Of a DNA stretch of 64,000 nucleotides, positions 26,332-35,844 are shown piece by piece. Position numbers and translations under genes: made by a program. The notes below the pieces were generated by a model. The model made no database searches and was not told the origin of the DNA. It was given only the letters and a program-made list of their open reading frames with translations. Position 1 is the first letter of the stretch; the number at the start of each line of letters is the position of its first letter. The stretch covers positions 1,922,001 through 1,986,000 of the forward strand of contig OZ243107.1 in the NCBI GenBank assembly GCA_965212245.1. The letters are read 5' to 3'. The DNA comes from CAKZNE01 sp040222435. GTDB taxonomy: Bacteria > Bacteroidota > Bacteroidia > Flavobacteriales > Schleiferiaceae.

Positions 26332-26363
26332 AAAAAAAATCCCCCGGCTTTAGGCGGGGGATT
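26332..26363 (-). terminator. Strong hairpin with T-run between gldJ and murF
   Basis: On the minus strand AATCCCCCGCC, loop TAAA, GCCGGGGGATT is followed by a run of T that ends at the murF ATG. It looks like a complete intrinsic terminator, or an attenuator that lets a fraction of transcripts into murF. Confidence 0.75.
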
Positions 26364-26369
26364 GAATGC

Positions 26370-27959
26370 TTAGTTATATCTGTATCGTTCAAATTTATCC
26401 CTTTTGGGTTTCTCCGGATCTTCTTCACGACCTTCATCTGCATTTTGGAAACCGAGTTTATCCATGGCACAACGGAACCCGATGTAGTCGGTAGCCTGAT
26501 CTTCTTCCAGATATCTTCTGGTACCGGGACTTAACCAATAGGCACGATCTTTCCAGCTTCCTCCTTTATATACGCGGGTGGTGTTTCCAATAAGGGTGGT
26601 CTGTGCGTAGTCATACATCAGAGCCTCACCTTCATTCACTTCCTGATCATAGTAAATACTTGATTCTTTATCACCATCCAGGTAATCACGATAGTCCGAG
26701 TATTGATAATTTCTACGGTTTAGGTTTTCTTCTTCTGTAACCGGACGAACAGGTAATTCACCTGGTAAGCGGGCAATAGTACTGTCATCATCATACTGTG
26801 GCTCCTGTAGCACTTCCAAAGCTCCTATTCCCTGATAATCTTTATCAAAAGTGGAGAATTGATTTCCGCGGAAAGGGTTTAGATCCGTTACATCTTCAAG
26901 GCTAAGCGGACGGTATACATCAAGCACCCACTCTGCTACATTACCTGCCATATCATAAAGACCAAAATCATTAGGAGGATAAAACTTTACCTGCATAGTA
27001 TATTGTGCCTGATCGTTAAGCCAGCCACCAAGACCCATATAATCACCTCGGCCTCTTTTAAAGTTGGCTAACATATTTCCACGCTCATTCTTTTCAGGGT
27101 TACGCATAGAACCACCGGCCCAGGTATACTTATTACCTTCTGCTACACGGTTGTATTTACGTGCACCAATGTTACCATAAGCGGCATACTCCCATTCAGC
27201 TTCAGTTGGGAGGCGGTATTTTGGAAGCAGCATACCGTCTTCCATGCGTACCGGACGACCTTCTTTACCGTAAGAGCTATTAGGACTGTTATCTTTTAAA
27301 CCTTTGCGGTTTTGTTGTGTGTACTCACCTGGTTTATATAGGTAAACTTCGGTATTAAAATGATCTGCATCCTGTTGATCGGGGAATTCATTGAAAACCC
27401 CTTCATCAATTAAAATTTGCTCATTTACACGATCTGTACGCCAGGAGCAATACTTCATAGCCTGGATCCAGCTGACACCAACCACCGGGTAAAAGTTATA
27501 GGCTGGAAAGCGGAAGTAATTTTCCACCATCGCCTCATTGTAAGAAAGCTTATCGCGCCAAACTAAAGTATCGGGCAGAGCACTGTTATAAATCTCCGGG
27601 TAATAATCGTAGTCAAAAACACGCTTTAACCAATACAGGTACTCACGGTAATCTACGTTGGTAACCTCATTTTCGTCAATGTAGAAAGACTGTACAGTTA
27701 CCTGACGTGGAATATTATTCCAGTCCTTATAAAAGTCTTCTTCAACGCGGCCCATAGTAAAAGTACCACCCTCTACAAAAACAAGACCCGGTCCGGCCAC
27801 CATTCCATCAAATTTATCATTGATAGAAAAACCTCCGTTATCCTTTTCGTTGTATTCCCACCCGGTAGTATTACTCGAAGATCCACCACAGGCGGTAAGT
27901 AAAGCCAACCCCAGTATGGAGAGGGAACTAAACACGTTTCTAAAGTTCATAGTCTTCAT
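26370..27959 (-). CDS. gldJ: Gliding motility / T9SS lipoprotein GldJ
   Basis: This 529-residue lipoprotein has lipobox LLTAC (Cys24). Directly after it comes TTGWEYNEKDNGGF, characteristic of GldJ, then a formylglycine-generating-enzyme (FGE-sulfatase) fold: VFVEGGTFTMGRVEED, DENEVTNVDYREYLYWL, YRLPTEAEWEYAAYG, YDMAGNVAEWVLD and RVYKGGSWKDRAYWL. In studied flavobacteria GldJ is needed for gliding and for stability of the T9SS parts; the FGE fold is structural rather than enzymatic. It lies 27 bp after the porP-like gene on the same strand and is divergent from porU-porV, the usual arrangement. Confidence 0.93.
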   Translation of the reverse strand: MKTMNFRNVFSSLSILGLALLTACGGSSSNTTGWEYNEKDNGGFSINDKFDGMVAGPGLVFVEGGTFTMGRVEEDFYKDWNNIPRQVTVQSFYIDENEVTNVDYREYLYWLKRVFDYDYYPEIYNSALPDTLVWRDKLSYNEAMVENYFRFPAYNFYPVVGVSWIQAMKYCSWRTDRVNEQILIDEGVFNEFPDQQDADHFNTEVYLYKPGEYTQQNRKGLKDNSPNSSYGKEGRPVRMEDGMLLPKYRLPTEAEWEYAAYGNIGARKYNRVAEGNKYTWAGGSMRNPEKNERGNMLANFKRGRGDYMGLGGWLNDQAQYTMQVKFYPPNDFGLYDMAGNVAEWVLDVYRPLSLEDVTDLNPFRGNQFSTFDKDYQGIGALEVLQEPQYDDDSTIARLPGELPVRPVTEEENLNRRNYQYSDYRDYLDGDKESSIYYDQEVNEGEALMYDYAQTTLIGNTTRVYKGGSWKDRAYWLSPGTRRYLEEDQATDYIGFRCAMDKLGFQNADEGREEDPEKPKRDKFERYRYN

Positions 27960-27986
27960 CCTTCAATGTTGTGTTGTGTTCTAAAA

Positions 27987-28970
27987 CTAAAATTTAGGAC
28001 ATTTTATTGCTTTGATCTGCTTTCTTCTTACCCGGCAAGGGAATTGATAAGAGAGCGAAATTTCATGAGCCCCACCAAGATCATTGGCGAATTGCGAGAT
28101 AGTTATATCATAACTATAACCTATTTTCCATGCCAGCTCATCAGGGGCGTAACCCAGGAGAACAACTATAGCATCAGGGTTTGAGGTACTGGTCCGGAAA
28201 CCTAAACCTCCTGAAATAGAAGCCCGGCTAAAGGCCGTACTGATAGTCATTTGGTTATACGGACCCTGAACCTGATACACTATGTTCGGAATAAGATAAT
28301 TTTGCAGACTATTGCTAAGACGTTTACGCCCTAAGGGAATGGTTACACCGGCATGTCCGGTTATTTTCATTGGTAAGTTGGAGGTTTTGAAAAAGCTTTC
28401 GTCTGGTTGAGTAAGGTGATTTATAGTAGCACCAATGTAGAAACGCTCTGTAAAACCGAGAAAACCTACACTCACATCCAGATGAGAGTTTACATTGTTA
28501 CCCGGAGGGATCTCGCTGGATTCCTTAACAAAACCGTAGAAAGGATCAATCTGGTCCGGGAAAGTAAAACCGTCCCAGTTTATAGCTCTTTGACGGAAAG
28601 TGGCCTGAAAACCGGTGAGAAAGGAAAACTTTCTTGAAACTTTAAGGTGATACGAATATATACCGCTCACTTCAGTGGTAGAAAGAGCCCCGTTACCAGC
28701 CTCGTCACGAATAGCTAATAAACCTAAACCACCGTTGAGACCATCTACATATTGATCATATGAGGCAGAATAGGTCTGATATACGTCAAGAACCGGATAT
28801 TGATTCCGATAGTTAAGGTTAAGCCTGGGGCATTTGGCCACTCCTGCAAACGCAGGGTTTAAGTACAGGGGGTTAGCATAATACTGTGTAAAGTGAGCGT
28901 CCTGGGCTTTGGTTAAGCCAGGAGCCAGTAATACCAGTGTAACTAAAAGAGTCAGTAATTTCTTGCCCAT
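27987..28970 (-). CDS. PorP/SprF-family T9SS outer-membrane protein
   Basis: The start is placed at ATG 28970 because the signal peptide MGKKLLTLLVTLVLLAPGLTKAQ follows at once; an upstream start at 29003 would add 11 residues. The mature part opens with the family signature DAHFTQYYANPLYLNPAFAG and continues as beta-strands of a membrane barrel (GGLGLLAIRDEAGNG, FLTGFQATFRQRAINWD, SGGLGFRTS, ISLSYQF). SprF/PorP-type proteins help secrete or hold large adhesins at the surface. It shares a transcript with gldJ and a divergent regulatory gap with porU. Confidence 0.93.
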   Translation of the reverse strand: MGKKLLTLLVTLVLLAPGLTKAQDAHFTQYYANPLYLNPAFAGVAKCPRLNLNYRNQYPVLDVYQTYSASYDQYVDGLNGGLGLLAIRDEAGNGALSTTEVSGIYSYHLKVSRKFSFLTGFQATFRQRAINWDGFTFPDQIDPFYGFVKESSEIPPGNNVNSHLDVSVGFLGFTERFYIGATINHLTQPDESFFKTSNLPMKITGHAGVTIPLGRKRLSNSLQNYLIPNIVYQVQGPYNQMTISTAFSRASISGGLGFRTSTSNPDAIVVLLGYAPDELAWKIGYSYDITISQFANDLGGAHEISLSYQFPCRVRRKQIKAIKCPKF

Positions 28971-29094
28971 TCCAATAAAGGGTTTCAAACTACAATTATA
29001 CAAATAATTTGGTGTTTGATTAAATTAAATTGCTCTCCTCCCGGGAGAAGGTTACAAATAAAACCATTTTTTTAAAACCTGCTTAAAGGAAAAC

Positions 29095-29102
29095 TAAGTT
29101 TG
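29095..29102 (+). promoter_or_regulatory. Bacteroidota -7 element (TAAGTTTG) upstream of porU
   Basis: TAAGTTTG matches TAnnTTTG about 83 bases before the porU ATG, within the divergent gap to the porP-like gene. Confidence 0.45.
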
Positions 29103-29184
29103 CAGTGAAAAATTTCATGAGCCCTTTGATTTTTTCATAATACATTGCCAGGTGAACCGTTATCCATTGTACAAAATTGAATCA

Positions 29185-32100
29185 ATGAGTAAACCCTTTC
29201 ATTTACATGTCTTTATTCTGTTTCTGACATTATCTGGATATTGTATAAATGCCCAGCAGGAAGATCATCATTCTATCAAATGGGCAGAACAGCGATCTTC
29301 TCAGGCCGGGGCAATCCCATCTTTCAAAAATGCGGTCTACGATTACGAAAGACCTAATGTTTTAAAATACTGCGACACGCGTAAGGTAAATTCTCGTGGA
29401 GTATATGATGTGGTTTTAACTAATATCCGCTACGAAGCTGTATCAAACACTGAGCAGCGCTTGCTTAAGTCTGAAAACCTGGATGCCCAGCCCAAAGTGG
29501 AGGTTGGTTTTGGTGAGCATAAAGGTAATTTTGAAGTGTCTTACTGCTTTGCTCCCTATGTAAGGCAGAATGGTATTGTGAAAAAAGTAAGTGGCTTTGA
29601 TGCCCGCGTTGTAGCGTCTGCTGCTCCTGCTAAAGGGAAAAGGAGTTCGGTGCAGGCTTTCAAAAACAACTCTGTTTTAAGTACGGGTGATTGGTTCAAG
29701 TTTTCAATAACCTCTGACGGTATGTTTAAGCTTACTCCGGCTGATCTTACGGATGCAGGGATTAAACTGGATAATACCCCGTTAAGCAGCATACGGGTAA
29801 TGGGGAACGGACAGGGGATTTTGCCTGCCGCCAATGATGCCCCCCGAAAAGATGATCTGCAGGAAATACCACTTAAAGTGGTAGATAATAATAGTAATGG
29901 AATTTTTGATGGTTCTGACTATGCTCTTTTTTATGCAAAAGGGCCACATACATGGGCTTATAACCAAAATTCAGGCTCGTTTAATCATACTTTAAACTTT
30001 TACCGGGACGCCAATTTTTATTTTGTTTCTGTAAACAGTGGAGTTGGAAAGCGGATAGCAGAGCAACCAGGCAAGCCCGGAGTAGCTGGCACCACCATTA
30101 CCACTTATGATGATTACCAGTTTAAAGAAGATGAACTGGAAAACCTGGTTGGAGCCGGAAGAGAATGGATGGGTGATGTTTTTGACTTTGACCTGAATAA
30201 TAATTATGGTTTTAACTTCCCTGATCTTGTACGCTCACAGCCCATTAAGATTAGGGTAAGAGCCGTTGGCAGAGCGGGAACCGATAATACGTTTATGAAC
30301 GTTCTGTATAACGACACCAGCAGAATGTTATTGAATTTTCCGGCCTACATAAAAACGGATGGGGCCAATTTTGTTCAGGTTGCAGATAATACAACCAGCT
30401 TCAGGAGCCGGGCAGACAACTTTTCTCTCAATCTTCGCTATAACAATTCTGCAAACCCTACCGGGGTGGCCTGGTTGGATTTTATTGAAGTACAGGTACG
30501 CAGAAATCTTATTTACCGCAACAATGCTTTGGTGTTCAGGGAAGTCTCTACCGTTGGTGCCGGAAATGTAACCGAATTTGTAATATCCAATGCAAATGCC
30601 CAATTGGAGGTTTGGGATGTTTCGGACATCAATAAAGCTTTTGCCATACAGGGGCAACTCAATGGAACTAACCTTTCGGTAAAAGTAGGTACCGATTCTT
30701 TACGTGAATTCGTAACCTTCCGGGGTAATAGTTTTCCCGCTCCTGAATTTAAAGGTAAAGTGGAAAATCAGGATTTGCATGCCCTTAGCCCTGCAGAAAT
30801 GGTAATTGTAGTACACCCTAACTTTTTGGAAGCAGCTGAAAGGCTTGCCACGTTCCACCTGGAGCAGGATAATATGAAAGTAGAGGTGGTTACGGTGGAT
30901 CAGATATATAATGAGTTTAGTTCAGGAGGGCAGGACATCACAGCTATCAGAGATTTTATGCGGATGCTTTATACACGTAACAACGGTTCGGCCTCAGATC
31001 TCCGGTTCCTATGCCTTATGGGCGATGCAAGTTATGATTATCGTGACCGCTTAAGTAATAACAGTAATTACGTACCCATTTGGCAACACCCCAACTCATT
31101 CAGTCTTCAGGCCTCTGCGGTAAGTGATGATTATTATGGGTATTTAGATCCCAGCGAAGGGGGTAGTATATCTTCCGGTATTCTGGATATAGGCATTGGC
31201 CGGATACCTTGCGGTTCTCTGGGGCAGGCGCAGGTGTTTGTAGATAAAGTAATTCATTATACCACCGGGTCCAATCGCTTTGGAGACTGGAGAAATAAGA
31301 TTCTGTTGATGGCTGATGACAGGGATCAAATATGGGAAAGTAAGTTTGTTACTTTTTCAGAGTCTCTGGAAAACATAGCCAAAGGCTCGTCCAATGCGTT
31401 TAATGTGGAGAAGATCTATGCAGATTCGTATAAACAAGTGTCTACTTCAGGAAGTGAATCCTACCCGGAGGCGAGTAGTGATATGTTCCGGAAAATTCAG
31501 CAAGGTAATTTAGTGACCAATTACATTGGCCACGGTGGGGAGATTGGTCTTGCCTCTGAAAAACTCTTGCAGCTTTCAGATGTAAATGGATGGACTAATT
31601 ATGATGCCATGCCACTTTTCCTCACTATTACCTGCGAATTTACCCGACTGGATGATCCCAAAAGAGTATCGGCCGGAGAGCAATTACTTCTGAATCCTAA
31701 CGGAGGAGCAATTTCCCTGGTTTCAACTACCCGTGTGGTAGATGTTGAATCGGCCAGTGCACTGAACGGAAACATCTTTGATAGTTTATTGACCAGGCCC
31801 GATAACTTTCCCAAACGGTTGGGTGATATTATTAAGGATGCAAAAAATGGTAACGACCTCAGAAATACCTTTAATCGCTTAAAATTCTCTCTTTTTGGAG
31901 ATCCGTCTATGCGACTGGCTATTCCCTTCTTCAGAGTGCAAACCAACGAAGTGAATGGTAAAGCCGTGGCTTCCGGAAGTCTGGATACATTGCAAGCCTT
32001 GAGCAGAGTAACTATTAAAGGCCAGGTAAATGATCTGAATAATCAAAAATTAAGTGATTTTACCGGGGTCCTCAATGTATCCGTTTTTGATAAGCCAAAT

Positions 32101-33015
32101 GAAAGAGAGACTCTTGCCAATGATGGGGTGGGTTCGCCAATAAACTTCAAATTACAGAGTAGCCTGATCTACCGGGGTAAGGTAGATGTGAAAAACGGAG
32201 ACTTTAATATAGAATTTCTGGTGCCTTTGGATATTGCTTATCAGTTCGGGTTCGGGAAAATCAGTTATTACGCAACCAACAGCGATCTGGATGCCGCGGG
32301 TGTTTTTGATACCATAATAATAGGCGGGTTCAATAATAATGCTCCGGAAGATAATGTGGGGCCGGAAGTACGCTTGTTTATCAATGATGAATCCTTTGTA
32401 AGAGGAGGAATAACGGACGCTAATCCGGAGCTGTATGCGGTAATATCAGATTCCTCAGGAGTTAATACCGTAGGCAATGGAGTAGGTCATGACCTGGTGG
32501 CTGTACTGGATAATAAAACAGATCAGTCTTACGTGGTGAATGAATATTATGAAGCTGACCTCAATAGTTATCAGTCCGGTTCGGTGCGCTATCCGTTTTA
32601 TGATCTTGAAGACGGTACGCATACACTTAAATTAAAAGTATTTGATGTATACAATAATTTTGCTGAGGCGGAAACGGATTTTGTGGTAGCTGAAGATGAA
32701 GACCTGGCTTTAGAGCACGTTCTTAATTACCCCAACCCTTTTACTACCTACACCGAGTTTCAGTTTGAGCACAATCGGGCTAATCAACCGCTTGATATAC
32801 AGGTGCAGATCTTTACCGTTTCCGGAAAACTGGTTAAAACGATCAATGCATCCAGGATGCCTACCGGCAATCGGATTACCGGAATTGCCTGGAATGGACT
32901 GGATGATTATGGTGATAAAATTGGAAAGGGCGTGTATGTATACCGGGTTAAAGTAAGAACTCAAAACGATAATGCCCTGGCTGAGAAATACGAAAAACTG
33001 GTTATTTTGCGTTGA
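29185..33015 (+). CDS. porU: T9SS sortase PorU (C25 peptidase family)
   Basis: The start ATG 29185 gives the signal peptide MSKPFHLHVFILFLTLSGYCINAQ; a GTG 11 codons earlier is less likely. The protein is about 1276 residues, normal for PorU. The gingipain-like C25 domain includes the catalytic His783 in NYIGHGGE and the catalytic Cys817 in LTITCEF, with LMGDASYDYRDR and GIGRIPCGS upstream. The C-terminus is CTD-like (YPNPFTTYTEFQFEH, GKGVYVYRVKV). PorU cleaves CTDs from cargo at the cell surface and attaches cargo to anionic LPS. porV follows 52 bp downstream, as in other Bacteroidota. Confidence 0.96.
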   Translation: MSKPFHLHVFILFLTLSGYCINAQQEDHHSIKWAEQRSSQAGAIPSFKNAVYDYERPNVLKYCDTRKVNSRGVYDVVLTNIRYEAVSNTEQRLLKSENLDAQPKVEVGFGEHKGNFEVSYCFAPYVRQNGIVKKVSGFDARVVASAAPAKGKRSSVQAFKNNSVLSTGDWFKFSITSDGMFKLTPADLTDAGIKLDNTPLSSIRVMGNGQGILPAANDAPRKDDLQEIPLKVVDNNSNGIFDGSDYALFYAKGPHTWAYNQNSGSFNHTLNFYRDANFYFVSVNSGVGKRIAEQPGKPGVAGTTITTYDDYQFKEDELENLVGAGREWMGDVFDFDLNNNYGFNFPDLVRSQPIKIRVRAVGRAGTDNTFMNVLYNDTSRMLLNFPAYIKTDGANFVQVADNTTSFRSRADNFSLNLRYNNSANPTGVAWLDFIEVQVRRNLIYRNNALVFREVSTVGAGNVTEFVISNANAQLEVWDVSDINKAFAIQGQLNGTNLSVKVGTDSLREFVTFRGNSFPAPEFKGKVENQDLHALSPAEMVIVVHPNFLEAAERLATFHLEQDNMKVEVVTVDQIYNEFSSGGQDITAIRDFMRMLYTRNNGSASDLRFLCLMGDASYDYRDRLSNNSNYVPIWQHPNSFSLQASAVSDDYYGYLDPSEGGSISSGILDIGIGRIPCGSLGQAQVFVDKVIHYTTGSNRFGDWRNKILLMADDRDQIWESKFVTFSESLENIAKGSSNAFNVEKIYADSYKQVSTSGSESYPEASSDMFRKIQQGNLVTNYIGHGGEIGLASEKLLQLSDVNGWTNYDAMPLFLTITCEFTRLDDPKRVSAGEQLLLNPNGGAISLVSTTRVVDVESASALNGNIFDSLLTRPDNFPKRLGDIIKDAKNGNDLRNTFNRLKFSLFGDPSMRLAIPFFRVQTNEVNGKAVASGSLDTLQALSRVTIKGQVNDLNNQKLSDFTGVLNVSVFDKPNERETLANDGVGSPINFKLQSSLIYRGKVDVKNGDFNIEFLVPLDIAYQFGFGKISYYATNSDLDAAGVFDTIIIGGFNNNAPEDNVGPEVRLFINDESFVRGGITDANPELYAVISDSSGVNTVGNGVGHDLVAVLDNKTDQSYVVNEYYEADLNSYQSGSVRYPFYDLEDGTHTLKLKVFDVYNNFAEAETDFVVAEDEDLALEHVLNYPNPFTTYTEFQFEHNRANQPLDIQVQIFTVSGKLVKTINASRMPTGNRITGIAWNGLDDYGDKIGKGVYVYRVKVRTQNDNALAEKYEKLVILR

Positions 33016-33038
33016 TCTCCAGTTTTGAATAATAAAAT

Positions 33039-33046
33039 TACTTTTG
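33039..33046 (+). promoter_or_regulatory. Possible internal promoter (TACTTTTG) in front of porV
   Basis: An exact TAnnTTTG match in the 52-bp gap between porU and porV, 21 bases before the porV ATG. It would allow porV to be made in excess of porU. Confidence 0.4.
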
Positions 33047-33067
33047 TAGCCCTTTTATAAAGAAATA

Positions 33068-34282
33068 ATGAAGAAGTCATTTTACCTTACTTTACTCTTT
33101 TTTAGTGTACATATTGTTGTAAGAGCTCAAGGCGGAGGCCTTGAAGCAGTTGATGCAGAGTATTACAGTTCTTTGCGTGGCATTACAACTGCCGTGCCCA
33201 TAATTGCTATTTCACCTGATGCCCGGGCCGGAGGTATGGGAGATGTTGGTGTGGCCTCAGAGGCAGATATCAATTCTATTTACTGGAACCCGGCTAAACT
33301 TGCTTTTCTTCCGGACGGAACCCGGGCCTTATCCATATCCTATACCCCGTGGTTAAATAAATTGGTAAATGATATAAACCTGGCTCACGTTTCAGGTGCT
33401 ATAAAAATTGGAGATAATCAGGCAGCTGGTTTAGCCATGCGTTACTTCTCCCTTGGCGAGATTAATTTCAGAAGTGAAAACAATGATGATCTGGGATCTG
33501 CTTACCCTTATGAAATGACCTTAAACGGAGCTTATGCCCTTAAATTAAGTAAAACCATGTCTTTGGCAGTAGGCTTGCGTTACATCTACAGCAATCTAAC
33601 CGCAGGGAACCAAAGTCCGGGAAATGATACGAAGCCAGGTCAAACCCTGGCTACCGATATCGGGTATTTTTTTACCAGCCGTGAGTATAATATGGAGGGC
33701 GGAATGCGTCAGTCTTTTGCAGCCGGTTTGAATATCTCTAATGTAGGAGGGAAAATATCCTACTCCAATAATGCCTCGGCAGACTTTATTCCTACCAATT
33801 TAAGGATTGGAGGAGCCTACAATCTGAAATTCGATAAGTATAACCGTATGTCTTTTATGGTAGATGTGAATAAGCTTTTAGTGCCCACACCACCCTTGCG
33901 CGATGTAGAAGATCGCGATAATGATGACGATACGGATGAGATTCTGGCCGGTAAGGATGATAATGTCAACTCTTTTCAGGGAATTTTTCAATCCTTTAAT
34001 GATGCCCCGGGTGGTTTTAGCGAAGAGTTGGAAGAACTCATTATCAATACGGGTGTAGAATTTTGGTACGATGATCGTTTCGCTTTTCGCGGAGGGTATC
34101 AGTATGAGGATACTGAAAAAGGCGGGCGTAAGTACTTTACTATCGGTTTAGGTTTACGCTACAACGTATTCGGAATGGACTTTGCCTACCTGATACCATC
34201 ATCTGCTCTTGTAAAAAGTCCTTTGGAAAACACACTTCGTTTTACGCTTCTTTTCGATTTTGAGAAAGTTGCTGCAGAGTAA
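33068..34282 (+). CDS. porV: T9SS outer-membrane protein PorV (LptO)
   Basis: This 404-residue protein has a signal peptide (MKKSFYLTLLFFSVHIVVRAQ) and a FadL-like barrel. The family signature ITTAVPIIAISPDARAGGMGDVGVAS is followed by SIYWNPAKLAFL and terminal strands YFTIGLGLRYN and LRFTLLFDFEK. PorV binds CTDs as they leave the translocon and delivers cargo to PorU. An acidic insertion around residues 278-300 (DVEDRDNDDDTDE) looks like an extracellular loop. It directly follows porU and is followed by cdd 9 bp later. Confidence 0.95.
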   Translation: MKKSFYLTLLFFSVHIVVRAQGGGLEAVDAEYYSSLRGITTAVPIIAISPDARAGGMGDVGVASEADINSIYWNPAKLAFLPDGTRALSISYTPWLNKLVNDINLAHVSGAIKIGDNQAAGLAMRYFSLGEINFRSENNDDLGSAYPYEMTLNGAYALKLSKTMSLAVGLRYIYSNLTAGNQSPGNDTKPGQTLATDIGYFFTSREYNMEGGMRQSFAAGLNISNVGGKISYSNNASADFIPTNLRIGGAYNLKFDKYNRMSFMVDVNKLLVPTPPLRDVEDRDNDDDTDEILAGKDDNVNSFQGIFQSFNDAPGGFSEELEELIINTGVEFWYDDRFAFRGGYQYEDTEKGGRKYFTIGLGLRYNVFGMDFAYLIPSSALVKSPLENTLRFTLLFDFEKVAAE

Positions 34283-34291
34283 ATAATTCGC

Positions 34292-34771
34292 TTGAAGAAA
34301 ATCCGGAAAACCATCGAACTTTGGGAAATCTCTGAAGAAGAGCTTAGCCCCAAACAAACTCAAATTCTGCAAAAAGCCGAAGAGGCTCTCTCAGGAAGCT
34401 ATTCCCCTTACAGTAAATTTCCGGTAGGTGCCGCTCTTTTATTAGAAGATGGTTCTGTAATTAAAGGTGCCAACCAGGAAAACGCAGCTTATCCATCCGG
34501 TTTGTGTGCAGAGCGTGTAGCCCTTTTCCATTATGGGTCCAATAACTACGCTTCTTCTATTGATACCATAGCTATTTCCATAGCTAGAGAAACCGATGAA
34601 TTTCCCTTTCCTTGTGGTAGTTGCCTCCAGGTGATGAGTGAATATGCTCAGCTTCAAACATCCGCTTATGATATACTGTTGTATCATCGGAAAAGCGGAA
34701 AGGTTCTTATAAGTAAAGGAGTGGGAAACCTCCTGCCTTTTGCTTTTAAAAAAGAGCACCTTCCAGGCTAA
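34292..34771 (+). CDS. cdd: Cytidine deaminase
   Basis: This 159-residue protein has the zinc-binding cytidine deaminase motifs GLCAERVALFHYGSN (C-A-E) and FPCGSCLQVMSE (P-C-x-x-C), with SGSYSPYSKFPVGAALLLEDG before them. It converts cytidine and deoxycytidine to uridine and deoxyuridine in pyrimidine salvage. The start is a TTG at 34292, 9 bases after the porV stop; no ATG lies before the conserved region. cdd behind porV is a recurrent Bacteroidota order and suggests cotranscription, not a functional link. Confidence 0.92.
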   Translation: MKKIRKTIELWEISEEELSPKQTQILQKAEEALSGSYSPYSKFPVGAALLLEDGSVIKGANQENAAYPSGLCAERVALFHYGSNNYASSIDTIAISIARETDEFPFPCGSCLQVMSEYAQLQTSAYDILLYHRKSGKVLISKGVGNLLPFAFKKEHLPG

Positions 34772-34792
34772 GTCATACCGGTCTTTTTATTA

Positions 34793-34800
34793 TAAATTTG
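34793..34800 (+). promoter_or_regulatory. Bacteroidota -7 element (TAAATTTG) for pdhA
   Basis: TAAATTTG matches the consensus 26 bases before the preferred pdhA ATG at 34827, just after cdd ends. Confidence 0.45.
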
Positions 34801-34826
34801 CGGCCAGCCATAAATTCGTAAACACA

Positions 34827-35825
34827 ATGCCAAAAAAGAAAATTACTAAATCGGTATACCTCAAATGGTATGAGGATATGCTTTTCTGGAGAAAATTTGA
34901 AGACAAGGCCGCTGCCTTATATATCCAGCAAAAAATACGCGGGTTCCTCCATCTGTATAATGGTCAGGAAGCGGTTTTGGCCGGTTCGCTTCTGGCGATG
35001 GAAGAGGGAGATAAAATGATAACGGCCTATCGGAACCACGTTCAACCCATTGGTCTGGGTGTGGAAGCTAAAAAAATTATGGCTGAATTAATGGGCAAAG
35101 TCACCGGAACCTCTGAAGGTAATGGTGGCTCCATGCATATGTTTTCCAAAGAACACCATTTTTATGGAGGGCACGGCATTGTAGGTGGACAAATCCCCTT
35201 AGGAGCAGGTTTGGCTTTTGCTGATAAATATGCGGACCGTAAAAATGTAACTTTATGTTATATGGGAGACGGAGCTGTGCGTCAGGGTGCTTTTCATGAA
35301 ACGATGAACCTGGCTATGCTTTGGAATCTTCCGGTGGTATTTATAATTGAGAATAATGGATACGCTATGGGTACCAGTGTTGCCCGTACCGCAAACCATT
35401 CCGATATATGGAAATTGGGATTAGGGTACGAAATGCCTTGCGGCCCGGTAGACGGTATGGACCCTGTAAAGGTTTACGAGGCTATGCATGAAGCCGTGGA
35501 GCGTGCCCGAAAGGGAGACGGACCGACTTTATTGGAAGTGCGTACGTATCGGTATAAAGGTCATTCCATGAGTGACGCCCAGCACTACCGTACCAAAGAT
35601 GAAGTAGCAGAATATCAGAAAAAAGATCCGATCACTATTGTGCTTGATGTAATTAAGGACAAGAAATACGCTACGAAAAAAGAAATTGAAGAAATTGACG
35701 GACGGGTAAAGGAAATGGTGAGTGAATGTGTAGAGTTTGCAGAAGAATCAGATTTTCCGGAGGCCAGTAATCTGTATGCCCATGTGTATAAGCAGGAAGA
35801 TTATCCGTTTATTAAAAATCATTAA
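34827..35825 (+). CDS. pdhA: Pyruvate dehydrogenase E1 component, alpha subunit
   Basis: ATG 34827 is chosen because MPKKKITKSVYLKWYEDM starts like other bacterial E1-alpha proteins and lies behind a -7 element; an upstream frame from 34740 overlaps cdd. The protein is 332 residues. The thiamine diphosphate motif is GDGAVRQGAFHETMNLAMLWNLPVVFIIENN, preceded by GKVTGTSEGNGGSMHMFS and GGHGIVGGQ. The phosphorylation-loop-like YRYKGHSMSDAQHYR follows. With E1-beta, which is not in this window, it decarboxylates pyruvate and acetylates the E2 encoded 19 bp downstream. Confidence 0.95.
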   Translation: MPKKKITKSVYLKWYEDMLFWRKFEDKAAALYIQQKIRGFLHLYNGQEAVLAGSLLAMEEGDKMITAYRNHVQPIGLGVEAKKIMAELMGKVTGTSEGNGGSMHMFSKEHHFYGGHGIVGGQIPLGAGLAFADKYADRKNVTLCYMGDGAVRQGAFHETMNLAMLWNLPVVFIIENNGYAMGTSVARTANHSDIWKLGLGYEMPCGPVDGMDPVKVYEAMHEAVERARKGDGPTLLEVRTYRYKGHSMSDAQHYRTKDEVAEYQKKDPITIVLDVIKDKKYATKKEIEEIDGRVKEMVSECVEFAEESDFPEASNLYAHVYKQEDYPFIKNH

Positions 35826-35844
35826 TCCAAAACAGGACTAAAAA

